Source: Roseibium sp. HPY-6 (GTDB lineage Bacteria; Pseudomonadota; Alphaproteobacteria; Rhizobiales; Stappiaceae). From it: 64,000 bases of DNA. Below the pieces are notes generated by a model that worked only from the letters and a program-made list of their open reading frames with translations, made no database searches and was not told the DNA's origin. The stretch lies in assembly GCF_040530035.1 (NCBI RefSeq), contig NZ_JBEWCD010000001.1, positions 1,798,001-1,862,000 of the forward strand. The letters are read 5' to 3'. Position 1 is the stretch's first letter; each line of letters starts with the position of its first letter. The position numbers and the translations under genes were made by a program. Shown here one piece after another: positions 41,607 through 51,043 of the stretch.

Positions 41607-44600
41607 ATGTTGAATGCGTTTTTCAGTGCATTGGTTTCTTGCTGCGCCATTTTTCTTTTGCTGAACACGGCGAGCGCTCAACAATCCGATGCTGGGCAAA
41701 GCGACCACGTGATAGCACTCAGCAATGGGGTCAAAGCCACCATCGCACGAAAAGCGCCGTCGAAGGGAGGTCCGGCCGGACCGACAACAACATTCAGCGA
41801 ATTCGACACCGAAATAACTGTCGAAGCGGAAAACGCGTCCCAGTCGCATCGACTTACCAAATTTGATATCCGGGCAATCGAAGCTCCGGGCTATCAGAAT
41901 GGCTTGTCGATCTATAGGAACGCCACTGGCTTCAATCTTGCGCCCGGACAGAGGGGGACAATGACGCTTCGGATGGGCCAGACGCTTTCTCCCGGGCGTT
42001 TTCGTCTTGTCGTCACTGCAGGGGGCGTTGAGAGATCTGTCCCGATAACAGTGACAACCGAATTTCCGTTGGCTGAGATTCTGGACGCTGAGCGAGAGGC
42101 AGAACTTGGGCCGAATGTGGCACTGGCAGCACTTGGTGGACGCGCATCCACCTCTTCGAGCTGGGACAATCTCGACATTGCAAACCAGCTCATTGATGGC
42201 GTCCCCTGGGTCCGAAATCCTGAAAACACTCGCAAATGCATGAAGTGCGGGTGGGCCAGCCGCGTTGGCGACAATAGGCCTACCGCCATGGTGGATCTCG
42301 CAGGCGATCGGGCTGTCGCAATATCGTCTGTTGTCTTGGACGTAAGAAAATTCAAGCCCGAATGGACAAACTGGAACCCCAAGACAGTTCGGATCAGCGT
42401 CTCGGAAACCGGGAACTCCGCTGATTTAAGGCCTGTGACCACAGCGCGCTTGTCCAAAGTCCGTGAACGTCAGTTGATCGCGTTGCCTCAGTCAGTCATG
42501 GCGCGCACCGTCAAGTTTGAATTCCTTTCGAATTTCGACCGTGAACCGGGGGCTGGCATCAACGAAATTGAAGTTCGGGAGGCACCGGATGCCGATCCCT
42601 CGCTGCTTGGCGAACTTGAGCGCGATATAGCCCGTCCGGAGCTGGGAGGCGCGGTCGTGCGATATCGCGGATACGGCGAGCGATGGACCGCAGCACGCAT
42701 GTTTGATGGTCTTCCAACGTCATGGGGGTCCTCTGACGACTACTTTCCTCAGGATTTCACCATCGCTTTCAATCGGGATCGGCGCGCAGATATCGACCGG
42801 ATCGAGTTGGTCATGGATGATGAAGAGCAGTACAGCGACCAATGGCCTTCCGAGGTCGCTGTTGCGCTTTCAGATCACCCTATCGAAGGCTTTGAGGAAG
42901 TGGTTCGGGTAAAGCTGCAACGGCGCAGCGGTGTATTTGAAATTCCGATCAATGAGACAGCCCGCTTCGTCAAGGTTCGTCTGCTCGACAATCACGGCGC
43001 TTCGATAACGAACCTTGGCGAAATTCGCGTGATTGAAGCAAGCGGTGTTCTCTCGGTGCTCGCCAGCGATGTCACACGCGAGGCTGCTGGCTCAAGGACG
43101 GACGGTCACGGGGAAATTGTTGCGGACTTGCAAGAGAGCGAGCCCAACAACAGCCCCGCAGAGGCCAACAACCTGGCCTTCAACCAAACGACAAGCGGTC
43201 GGATCGACCCGCTTGGTGAGGAGGACTTCTTCGCTCTCCCCGAATTTGACAAGGGAGCAACGGCACTCACCTTGTCCTACAGCGGGCGACCCAACATTCG
43301 TCACGGATTGTCGCTTCTAAACGAAGCGGGTGAGGTCCTAAGTCATTTTGATCCGGGTGACTTACCGGCAGCCGATGCCCGCCTTTCGTTTAAGCTCAGC
43401 GGTTTCGAAAGCCATCTGAAGTTGACCGAACCGCAAGCCTCAGTGGTTGTCATCTGGGACACGAGCGGGAGCATGCAAGGAAATGAAGGCGATCTCGAAC
43501 GCGCTGTTCGGCAGTATGTTCAGCTTGCCCCTGACCTCCAGGAAATTGCCCTGATACGCTTCAGTGATCGCGTGCAAGAACTTGGCGGCTTCTCAGCGGA
43601 CAAATCCGAGCTCGCCGAACGCTTGAATGGCCAGTTCCGGCCCAACGGCGGAACAAGCCTATACGACGCGGTCTTACGGGCTCTCGATATGCTTGAAGGC
43701 AGGACCGGCAATCGCGCCATTGTTCTCATGACGGATGGCAACGACAACAGCCGAACCTGGTTGGGCGACGTCTGGACCGAGCTAGAACGCAATAGGGTCC
43801 GGCTCTACACGATCGGCCTTGGCGATGGACTGCAGGAGTATTCTTACATTCTCGCCAGCACAGGAGAGCGGCTGCTTGGCCACTTGGCAATGGCTACAAA
43901 CGGGCGGAGCTTCTTTGCGACCGAGAGTTCTGCACTGCGCAGTTTCTATGACGAAATCGCAAGAGAGATGTCCTCGCCTGCGGTCTACCTGCTTCGTCCT
44001 CAGCTTGAAAAGGGAATGGGCAAACTGCGGCTTGTAACAACAGGCGAAGAGCTTCCTGGTGCTGCGTTGCCGCGCGTTCACGTCATTTTCGATGTCTCCG
44101 GATCGATGTCGGAACGTTTGCAGGACGGCCGCAGGCGTATCGATGCCGCGAAAGAGGCGATGTACGCCGCCCTCGACGGCCTGCCAGAAGGAGCGCCTTT
44201 CGGCCTGACGGTCTATGGCGCACGAATCCCCGAAAAGCCGGACAAGGAGCGTGCCTGCCAGGACATCCTCACCGTACAGGCAACAGGTCCACTACAGAAG
44301 GAACGGGTGGTTCGCTTCATCAAGGACTTGCGCCCCCGCGGCGGCACAACCCCGCTCGCGGCGAGCATCGGGACGGTTTTCGAGGGCATGAAGCAAGGAC
44401 AGGGGCGCACGGATGGCGGCATAATTATCGCGATCACGGACGGCATTGAAGAATGCGATCCAAATCCCGTCGTCACAGTCGAATCCCTTGCGGCGGCTGG
44501 CATCAACCTCGAGCTCAACTTGATCGGGTTCGATCTCCGACAGGAAGCCACACGTGACATGATGCGTCGCCTTGCCGAGGTTGGTGGCGGGCGCTATTAC

Positions 44601-45158
44601 GACGCTGGCGACGGTCCGGCGGTTGCCAAAGCGCTGCGCACTGCGATGGCCGCGAGTTTTGTCGTGAGCGACGCAGCCGGTAACGAGGTGGCGAAAGGGC
44701 GGATTGGCGGGACACCTGTTGAGGTGCCACCGGGAAGCTATGATGTTTCGGTGCGTGCAGCAGACGGACCAATCGTAACACGCAGCGTCGAAATCGAAGA
44801 CGCGAAACTCACGACGATTAGTGTCAATAAAACCGGCAGCGAGATAGGCATCGAAGTAGGTGACCCGAAGGAACATGATCCAATGGTGGCCTGCGGCGAA
44901 GCAGCATTGGCGCGTGGCGAAACAGAACGGTTGCGCCGGATCCAGGCGCTGCTGGGGGACCTTGGTTACGAGCCTGGACCTGCCGATAATTTTTGGGGCA
45001 GCCGCACCGAGCAAGCGATCGTGGCTTTTCTCAAGGATCACGCACTCGACATTGCTCCGGAGCCGACACTACGCCTCGAACAACATCTTGATTGTTTCTT
45101 GAGCATCAACGCACCTTTGCGCACAACCGCGAGCGGTGAAGAGGAGGCATCGCGATGA
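41607..45158 (+). CDS. Large exported protein with two VWA domains and a peptidoglycan-binding-like tail
   Basis: An 1183-aa exported protein. Signal peptide at 1-24 (FLLLNTASA). A discoidin-like sugar- or surface-binding region follows (about 175-310, beginning ASTSSSWDNLD, with CMKC at 210), then a second, related one (about 360-520). The first VWA domain lies at about 610-770 with MIDAS DTSGS (618-622) and TDGND near 708. The second is at about 820-1010 with DVSGS (829-833) and TDGIEECDP near 945. The last 80 residues resemble a peptidoglycan-binding fold (RRIQALLGDLGYEPGPADNFWGSRTEQAI). Both MIDAS sites look intact, so metal-dependent ligand binding is expected. The stop overlaps the next start (ATGA), which implies coupled translation. 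Confidence 0.75.
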   Translation: MLNAFFSALVSCCAIFLLLNTASAQQSDAGQSDHVIALSNGVKATIARKAPSKGGPAGPTTTFSEFDTEITVEAENASQSHRLTKFDIRAIEAPGYQNGLSIYRNATGFNLAPGQRGTMTLRMGQTLSPGRFRLVVTAGGVERSVPITVTTEFPLAEILDAEREAELGPNVALAALGGRASTSSSWDNLDIANQLIDGVPWVRNPENTRKCMKCGWASRVGDNRPTAMVDLAGDRAVAISSVVLDVRKFKPEWTNWNPKTVRISVSETGNSADLRPVTTARLSKVRERQLIALPQSVMARTVKFEFLSNFDREPGAGINEIEVREAPDADPSLLGELERDIARPELGGAVVRYRGYGERWTAARMFDGLPTSWGSSDDYFPQDFTIAFNRDRRADIDRIELVMDDEEQYSDQWPSEVAVALSDHPIEGFEEVVRVKLQRRSGVFEIPINETARFVKVRLLDNHGASITNLGEIRVIEASGVLSVLASDVTREAAGSRTDGHGEIVADLQESEPNNSPAEANNLAFNQTTSGRIDPLGEEDFFALPEFDKGATALTLSYSGRPNIRHGLSLLNEAGEVLSHFDPGDLPAADARLSFKLSGFESHLKLTEPQASVVVIWDTSGSMQGNEGDLERAVRQYVQLAPDLQEIALIRFSDRVQELGGFSADKSELAERLNGQFRPNGGTSLYDAVLRALDMLEGRTGNRAIVLMTDGNDNSRTWLGDVWTELERNRVRLYTIGLGDGLQEYSYILASTGERLLGHLAMATNGRSFFATESSALRSFYDEIAREMSSPAVYLLRPQLEKGMGKLRLVTTGEELPGAALPRVHVIFDVSGSMSERLQDGRRRIDAAKEAMYAALDGLPEGAPFGLTVYGARIPEKPDKERACQDILTVQATGPLQKERVVRFIKDLRPRGGTTPLAASIGTVFEGMKQGQGRTDGGIIIAITDGIEECDPNPVVTVESLAAAGINLELNLIGFDLRQEATRDMMRRLAEVGGGRYYDAGDGPAVAKALRTAMAASFVVSDAAGNEVAKGRIGGTPVEVPPGSYDVSVRAADGPIVTRSVEIEDAKLTTISVNKTGSEIGIEVGDPKEHDPMVACGEAALARGETERLRRIQALLGDLGYEPGPADNFWGSRTEQAIVAFLKDHALDIAPEPTLRLEQHLDCFLSINAPLRTTASGEEEASR

Positions 45159-48100
45159 GACAAAAAAGCTGCGCCCTGCGCCTTCTTAACGGTTCAATTT
45201 GCCTTGTTGTCAGCGCGGCTTTGCTGGTGACAACACCGTTTGTCCCTGTTGCCTCCGCTCAAATGTTCAGTTTGCCGTCAGGTGGCGACCAATCAGACGG
45301 CAAGCCACAGGGCGGTGGTCTGCTGCCGCTGCCTTTTGCTCCCGCGCCGAAAGTCGAGGAACCGCAAAACGACACTCAAAACATCGACGAGGAGAAAACG
45401 GGTATCCCCGCATGGCGGGAAGAAACGCAGGCCGACTACCTGCTTTCCGAGGTCAATCGTGGTGGGCGCGAGATCGCTCGACAATTAAACGACGCAATTG
45501 CCGTGCTGCCGGCGGAGGAACGAGGTGACGTTGCTGCGCTTGCCGACCGACTGGGCACTGATCCGGCGGAGCATCTCGCCTGGGTGCGCCAGAACACGGC
45601 CTACGTACCTTACCCGGGTAGCCTGAAGGGTGCGCGCGGAGTGCTGGTGGACCGGCAGGGAAACAGTCTCGACCGCGCGCTGCTCCTGCAGGCGCTGCTC
45701 CGTACAGCCGGGCATGAGGTACGTCTTGCGCAGGCGCGTTTGCCTGAGGCGGCACTCGACGAACTGCTTTTGGAAGCAACAATGCCTCCATCGAGCAGTC
45801 TTGGTCTCCATGAGGGATTGCGGCTCTCTGAAAAGGGCCTCGATGCGCGCGCCTGGGGTGCAATAGAGCTGCAAGCGCGCGAGATTGGCCGCTTGCTTGC
45901 GCCTACGATAGATGTGCCGGGTGCTGCAAACCTCGAGACAGAACGCCACCGTGCAGACGCCGCACGTCACTGGTGGGTTCAATACCTTGGATCAAGTGGA
46001 TGGGAAGATGCAGATCCAAGCATCCTTGATCCTGCACTCAGACCCGTTGCTGAAATCACACTTGAAGATTTACCAGACCGTTGGCGTCAGCATGTTGAAA
46101 TCACGCTGGAAATTACGCGCCTTGAAGCCGGCCGCCAATCCGTAGAAACCGTGCTGCGTCATCGGGCCCCAGCCGACGTCCTTGGGGGACAAGCGATCAC
46201 GCTCACACACCTTCCCCTCGGCAGTATCGACAAGAGCCTCGAGCAACGCCCGTCGCGAATGCTAGGCCGGTTTGAGCAAGCCCGTGCATGGTGGCCGCGG
46301 CTAACTGTCGGACGTCAGGTGTTCAATGAGCAACTCGTTACGCGTGGCGGCTGCATATATGCCGCCGACGAGGCGACAGTACTTGCCTTCCGCGGGGCAC
46401 AGGAAGCGGGCATGCAGGGCGGTTCGGCCAAGAGCCTGTTTGATTTGGGCAGGTCGCTCGAAAACGCAACCGGATCTGCGACATGTCAGGAAGGCGACCT
46501 CGTGAAGGCAACGTTTGCTATCAGGATTGAGCGTCCTGATGACCCGGTGATCACACATCGCCGCACACTCTTTGGGCCTGAAGCTTCCCCCGCTATCAGG
46601 GCAGGAGCCCTCGCAGGGGTCATCCGATTTGATGTTGCGGTCGCCAAAACCACACCAGAGGCGATGATGACCGGGGCCGAGCGCCGTCTGAGCGCGGCAC
46701 TCGACATGGTCACCCGACCGCTCAGTGAACAAACAGAGAGGCTTGTCATACCCTGGCTCTCCAGCACCGGGGCGGTTTACGATTTCCTGCGCTGGCAGTG
46801 GAGTGATTGGGCAGATCAGGTCTATCTCACCCGTCCTCAGATTGTCGCGCAGCACGCAAGGTTGCGGGAGGGGCGTGCTGGCTTGTCTGTTACATTCGAC
46901 ATTGTTGAAAACCGGGTCGGCTTGCGTCCCGGTGAACAGGAAGCAAGTTTCATTGCCCGGGTCGACCAGGGTATCGTCGACACCATGGCCGAGGCGGCCG
47001 CCATCGGACAATGGGCGGGACCGGGCCTCAACGCGGCACTTTGGCATCACCAGGTTATGACAACGGATGTCGGTCGGCTGGTTCACGTGCCTGCCACAGC
47101 GGATGCGGGTTCTGTCTTTGTTTCAGATCGTGCGGCTGGCTATGATGTTGTTGCAGCAGTCCCGGACAACGGCATCGTTCCGCGCGTATGGTGGCGGATC
47201 GATCCTGTCACCGGCGATACACTGGGAGTGGACGGGGCCGGACAAGGCGTTACGACGTTAGAGTACATTGAACTTGCTTTTTTAGTGCTCGACCTCTTCC
47301 TCTACGCCGACTGTATGTCCGGGCGCGCGCTCACAAACAACGCTGCAGACTGGATCGACAATCTGCCGCCTGCTGCTCGGGAAGCTGTAAATTCTGCCAC
47401 TATCGGCTGGACACTCAGTCGCTTTGGCTTCAACGTCACGGATTTCGTGCGTCAGCCCGACCAGTTTATGGGGGGTATGCCCAGTTGGGTGCCGGGTATC
47501 GAGGAAAGCGACATCGATATGTCTGACCTCGACACATGGGACAACCCGGACAGCCCCGGCTTCGAGCGCCGATATAAGCTTTGTTTCTACGAGTTTGTTG
47601 GCAACCTGGTGATGGGTGAAGCGATAGGCTTTGGCCTCGGAATGCTTGCCAAGCGCCTTGGCGTGATTGCGCGCGGCGGCAGACGTGTAGTCGGGCGCAG
47701 CGCAGCAGAAGCAGTCGGTGCTGGAACCGATGCGGCTGCCGGCGCAGCACGAACTGCCGATGTACCAACATCAAACCCACGTGCCGACGCGGCGGGACGC
47801 AGCCCCGATCCCAATGCGTCCCCCCGAAGTGAGCCCCCCTCAACCACACGACGCGGAGACGGTTCCTCCCCTCCTCGTCAGGATAGTGGCCCGTCTGGGC
47901 GCCAACAGGCAGACGCTCCCGGTAGCGGGCGACGCAGCGAACCTGGCATTGGCCGCCGCCGCGGCTGCCTCGGCTGCGATGTGCCTCCGAAACCATCCGA
48001 TTTTTCATCGAATGCAACCGACGCGGCGAACAAGGCCTATGATGACTTTGCCGGTATTCCGCCACGCGAGTGGAACGATTACCTCGACGACGTTGCTGAG

Positions 48101-48991
48101 CGCGGCTTTGTGGACCCCGATCCCCCTGGACCCATTGTCCAGCGTGCACCTGGTGAAGTCCCGCCGGCAAAAGCGCCGGACGCCCCGGCCGCAAGGGCCC
48201 CGGACGAGGTCAAAACCTACCAGACACGCACGCCCGATCCCCGCGTCAGTGATGACGAGCTTGTAGAGGGCATGGATGCACTGACCGATCAGTATGATCG
48301 GCGCGCAAAGGCCTACAACCTAACGCCAACACAAATTCGTTCCCTGGATCGTATGATGGGCTCCCCCGTTACTCGATCCGGCAGTGAAGGAGCTGCGCGC
48401 GAGATTAACGACACTTTGCGAAGAAGCGCCGAGCGGTTTCCGGAAGATGCGGCTGCCATCGGCCGGGAAAGGCTGGCACGCCAACGGATAAATGACATCG
48501 TGGATGACCTGAGACGGAACGACAAATCAATTCGCGAAGGGTCCGATTACGTTGCAGATGAACTTGTGCAATCGGCAAAAGCCCGTGCTGAAGGCCGCAT
48601 CGCTGATGCCGCGCGGCATTTCTCAAACGCCAAGTCGCGAGGATCGAACGTTTATGCCCGCCATCTCCAGCCGAAGATTTGGAAGAATATCTATGACGAT
48701 GCCGTTCGCCTTGGTGATGGAGCAGGTTTCACGCTGCGAGACTTTGTCACAAACGACCTCGGTCTTTTGTTTGAAGGAGGCCGCGCGCCTCGTCTCAGAG
48801 TGCCGGGCGGCAAGAATATGGGCGTGACACTTGAACACTTTGCGCCAAAAGCACGCGATCCGGGCCGCGCCCTTGATCCGACCAACTTGCTTTTCTCGTT
48901 GCGACGCGAAAATTCAGGCATGCTTGAAGCCATTCGCCATCGCTTGCCTGAAGCTTTCGGAGGTTACATCCCCAACCAGACCCGGCGCTGA
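45155..48991 (+). CDS. Large exported transglutaminase-like protein with candidate C-terminal toxin domain
   Basis: A 1278-aa exported protein with signal peptide 1-35 (ending PVASAQ). Residues 115-205 match a transglutaminase-like (Cys-protease fold) domain: DPAEHLAWVRQNTAYVPYPGS and GNSLDRALLLQALLRTAGHEV. The catalytic Cys position is Ser (S171), so it is likely non-catalytic. Hydrophobic stretches occur near 700-725 and 815-830. A Pro/Ser/Arg-rich linker (about 870-945) leads to CLGC and then a charged, helical C-terminal part. Its end, LEHFAPKARDPGRALDPTNLLFSLRREN (L1226, E1227, H1228 ... N1244), resembles an HNH/Endo-VII-like nuclease motif. This is the modular layout of a polymorphic toxin; no immunity gene is evident downstream. 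Confidence 0.6.
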   Translation: MRQKSCALRLLNGSICLVVSAALLVTTPFVPVASAQMFSLPSGGDQSDGKPQGGGLLPLPFAPAPKVEEPQNDTQNIDEEKTGIPAWREETQADYLLSEVNRGGREIARQLNDAIAVLPAEERGDVAALADRLGTDPAEHLAWVRQNTAYVPYPGSLKGARGVLVDRQGNSLDRALLLQALLRTAGHEVRLAQARLPEAALDELLLEATMPPSSSLGLHEGLRLSEKGLDARAWGAIELQAREIGRLLAPTIDVPGAANLETERHRADAARHWWVQYLGSSGWEDADPSILDPALRPVAEITLEDLPDRWRQHVEITLEITRLEAGRQSVETVLRHRAPADVLGGQAITLTHLPLGSIDKSLEQRPSRMLGRFEQARAWWPRLTVGRQVFNEQLVTRGGCIYAADEATVLAFRGAQEAGMQGGSAKSLFDLGRSLENATGSATCQEGDLVKATFAIRIERPDDPVITHRRTLFGPEASPAIRAGALAGVIRFDVAVAKTTPEAMMTGAERRLSAALDMVTRPLSEQTERLVIPWLSSTGAVYDFLRWQWSDWADQVYLTRPQIVAQHARLREGRAGLSVTFDIVENRVGLRPGEQEASFIARVDQGIVDTMAEAAAIGQWAGPGLNAALWHHQVMTTDVGRLVHVPATADAGSVFVSDRAAGYDVVAAVPDNGIVPRVWWRIDPVTGDTLGVDGAGQGVTTLEYIELAFLVLDLFLYADCMSGRALTNNAADWIDNLPPAAREAVNSATIGWTLSRFGFNVTDFVRQPDQFMGGMPSWVPGIEESDIDMSDLDTWDNPDSPGFERRYKLCFYEFVGNLVMGEAIGFGLGMLAKRLGVIARGGRRVVGRSAAEAVGAGTDAAAGAARTADVPTSNPRADAAGRSPDPNASPRSEPPSTTRRGDGSSPPRQDSGPSGRQQADAPGSGRRSEPGIGRRRGCLGCDVPPKPSDFSSNATDAANKAYDDFAGIPPREWNDYLDDVAERGFVDPDPPGPIVQRAPGEVPPAKAPDAPAARAPDEVKTYQTRTPDPRVSDDELVEGMDALTDQYDRRAKAYNLTPTQIRSLDRMMGSPVTRSGSEGAAREINDTLRRSAERFPEDAAAIGRERLARQRINDIVDDLRRNDKSIREGSDYVADELVQSAKARAEGRIADAARHFSNAKSRGSNVYARHLQPKIWKNIYDDAVRLGDGAGFTLRDFVTNDLGLLFEGGRAPRLRVPGGKNMGVTLEHFAPKARDPGRALDPTNLLFSLRRENSGMLEAIRHRLPEAFGGYIPNQTRR

Positions 48992-49118
48992 CATTCGTCC
49001 TGCGACCGCGACAGGGAAGACAGCTTCCGGATTTCGAAATGGTTCCGTCAAAGTTGCACGCACACGCAGCTTTGATCCTTTTTCTTTTGCGTCTTTCGTT
49101 TTGTCCTCGGGAATAATT

Positions 49119-49769
49119 CTAGATGGTTCCAAACGTCTGCTTCAGATCCGCCACTTGGTGCCCGGTCAGATAGCGTACCTTTCGCCCGTCCAGTGCCATC
49201 AGAAGCCTGGCGGTTTCTTCAAGCTCTTCGGCCGCACATACCGCGGAGAAAAGAGATCTTCCGCTGACAACCGGACCATGATTGGCCAGCAGGACGGCCG
49301 CATACCTGCCGCCAAGTTCGCGAATGAGTTCACCGCTCTGAGGATCGCCTGGCCGGATGTAGGGCACAAGTTTTACCGTGCCGACGCGCATTACGACATA
49401 AGGCGTCAGCGGCGGGATGCAGTCGTTCGGATCGATCTCCTCCAGGCAGGAGAGAGCCGTCGCCCAAGTGGAGTGCAGATGCACAACGGCGCCGGCCTCA
49501 GGCCTTGTGTCGTAGAACGCCTGGTGGAGAAAAACCTCCTTTGTCGGGCGGTCTCCGGACACATGCTCGCCGTCCATGCCCAGCTTTGAAATGCGGTCCG
49601 GATCGAGATCGCACAAACGCGCATTTGTCGGCGACATCAGGATACCGTCGGACAACCTGACGGAGATGTTCCCAGCCGTGCCGACTGAAAAGCCACGCTC
49701 AAAGAGCGAGGCCCCCAGTTTCGCCATCTCGTAGCGCGCCGTCCATTCTTCGGAGCTCACGCGCCACAT
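49119..49769 (-). CDS. otnC: 3-oxo-tetronate 4-phosphate decarboxylase (class II aldolase family)
   Basis: A 216-aa class II aldolase/adducin-type protein. The zinc-binding motif HLHSTWA and the later NHGPV are present, as are GTAGNISVRL near the N-terminus. OtnC-type enzymes decarboxylate 3-oxo-tetronate 4-phosphate to dihydroxyacetone phosphate. The pairing with otnK in overlapping frames (13 bp) supports this reading over an ordinary fuculose-phosphate-type aldolase. ATG at 49769 has AGGA upstream. Confidence 0.85.
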   Translation of the reverse strand: MWRVSSEEWTARYEMAKLGASLFERGFSVGTAGNISVRLSDGILMSPTNARLCDLDPDRISKLGMDGEHVSGDRPTKEVFLHQAFYDTRPEAGAVVHLHSTWATALSCLEEIDPNDCIPPLTPYVVMRVGTVKLVPYIRPGDPQSGELIRELGGRYAAVLLANHGPVVSGRSLFSAVCAAEELEETARLLMALDGRKVRYLTGHQVADLKQTFGTI

Positions 49770-51040
49770 TCCATGATCCTGAGAGCCTTTTCAAAGAAAT
49801 CCGCAGAGCCGAAGTTTCCTGATTTGAGGGCGAGCGCGACCGGGTCGGCTTTACCGAGGGTCAGAACAGGAATACCTGGATCGATTTCCGCTCCTATCAT
49901 CATTGGCGGATGTCCAAGTGTTACAGCAAGTGTCTGTGCGACTGCGCCAGACGTCTCGCCCCCGGCAACGACCAACCGCCTGTAACCGGCTTCGAGCAGC
50001 GCTTGCGCGGTGTCGGCGAAGAGGGTGTCAAGCGTATCTGAAACTGCCTCGCGGCCGAACTTTTCCTGAAATCCTTTAACGGCTTGCGGGCTTCCCGACG
50101 AATAGACAAGCGGTGCCGGATCGCATTGCGACGTTACAAAGTCGACAAGCGTTGCCGCGGTCACACGTCCCGACATCACGGCCTCGACCTCAATCGGGAA
50201 AGCGGGATGGTTCGCCTTGTGGTGCTCGATCTGTCCGAGCGTTGCGCCCGAGCAGGACCCGGCGAGAATGGCTCCGGGACCGGACACCGCCCGGTCTTCG
50301 ACTTTGCGACCATTTGCCTGTCCGCTCGCAATAAAGTTGCGCGGGAGTCCCATGGCGATACCGGACCCGCCCGTGACGAGCGCGGCATCGGCGAGCGCAG
50401 CGCCAATGGCCAGAAGATCGCGGTCCTGCAGCGCATCAACGACAATAAAGTCTGCCGCCCCTGCTTGTTCGCTGAATGCCCGAGCGATTTCCGGAGTTCC
50501 TTGAGCAACTTGAGGGTAAGGAAGATGTCCGACGGCACCTTCAATCTGACCCGCAAGAACTCTTCGAATGTCCGCGTCCGTCATCGGCGTCAGCGGATGA
50601 TTTTCCATTCCGCTTTCATTCAGCAACCTGTCGTGAACAAAAAGATGTCCCTGATAGACGCTCCGGCCGGCGGCGGGAAATGCGGGACAGATAACAACGT
50701 TCCTGGCGTTCAGTTTGCAAGCCAAAGCGCTGGCAACGGGACCGATGTTTCCCTGCCTTGTTGAATCGAATGTAGAACAGTATTTGAAAATGATCTGCCG
50801 GCATCCCTGATCCCTGAGCCAGGCAAGCGCCTTTAACGAATCTGCCACGGCGACCTCCACAGGCGCGGAACGGCTTTTCAAAGAGATCACGCCCGCATCG
50901 ATATCTGCTGCTGCCTTGTTCTTTGGAATGCCCGGATACTGGGCTGTTCGGAGCCCGCCTTCCGGAGCGACGCCTTTCGCCAGCGTATTGGCAATGTCAC
51001 TTGCGCCCGTGAAATCGTCCGCGATCACACCGATCAGCAT
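49757..51040 (-). CDS. otnK: 3-oxo-tetronate kinase (four-carbon acid sugar kinase)
   Basis: A 427-aa kinase of the DUF1537/four-carbon-acid-sugar-kinase family. GVIADDFTGASDIANTLAKGVAPEGGLRT is the typical N-terminus; IFKYCSTFDSTRQGNIGP follows in the first domain, and the C-terminal domain has RRLVVAGGETSGAVAQTL and PVLTLGKADPVALALKSGNFG, the nucleotide-binding end. The enzyme phosphorylates 3-oxo-tetronate (or related C4 acids) at O4 with ATP. It is followed by OtnC, and preceded on the same strand by an Asp/Glu-racemase-like protein 3 bp away, so the genes are co-transcribed. Confidence 0.93.
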   Translation of the reverse strand: MLIGVIADDFTGASDIANTLAKGVAPEGGLRTAQYPGIPKNKAAADIDAGVISLKSRSAPVEVAVADSLKALAWLRDQGCRQIIFKYCSTFDSTRQGNIGPVASALACKLNARNVVICPAFPAAGRSVYQGHLFVHDRLLNESGMENHPLTPMTDADIRRVLAGQIEGAVGHLPYPQVAQGTPEIARAFSEQAGAADFIVVDALQDRDLLAIGAALADAALVTGGSGIAMGLPRNFIASGQANGRKVEDRAVSGPGAILAGSCSGATLGQIEHHKANHPAFPIEVEAVMSGRVTAATLVDFVTSQCDPAPLVYSSGSPQAVKGFQEKFGREAVSDTLDTLFADTAQALLEAGYRRLVVAGGETSGAVAQTLAVTLGHPPMMIGAEIDPGIPVLTLGKADPVALALKSGNFGSADFFEKALRIMECGA

Positions 51041-51043
51041 GAT

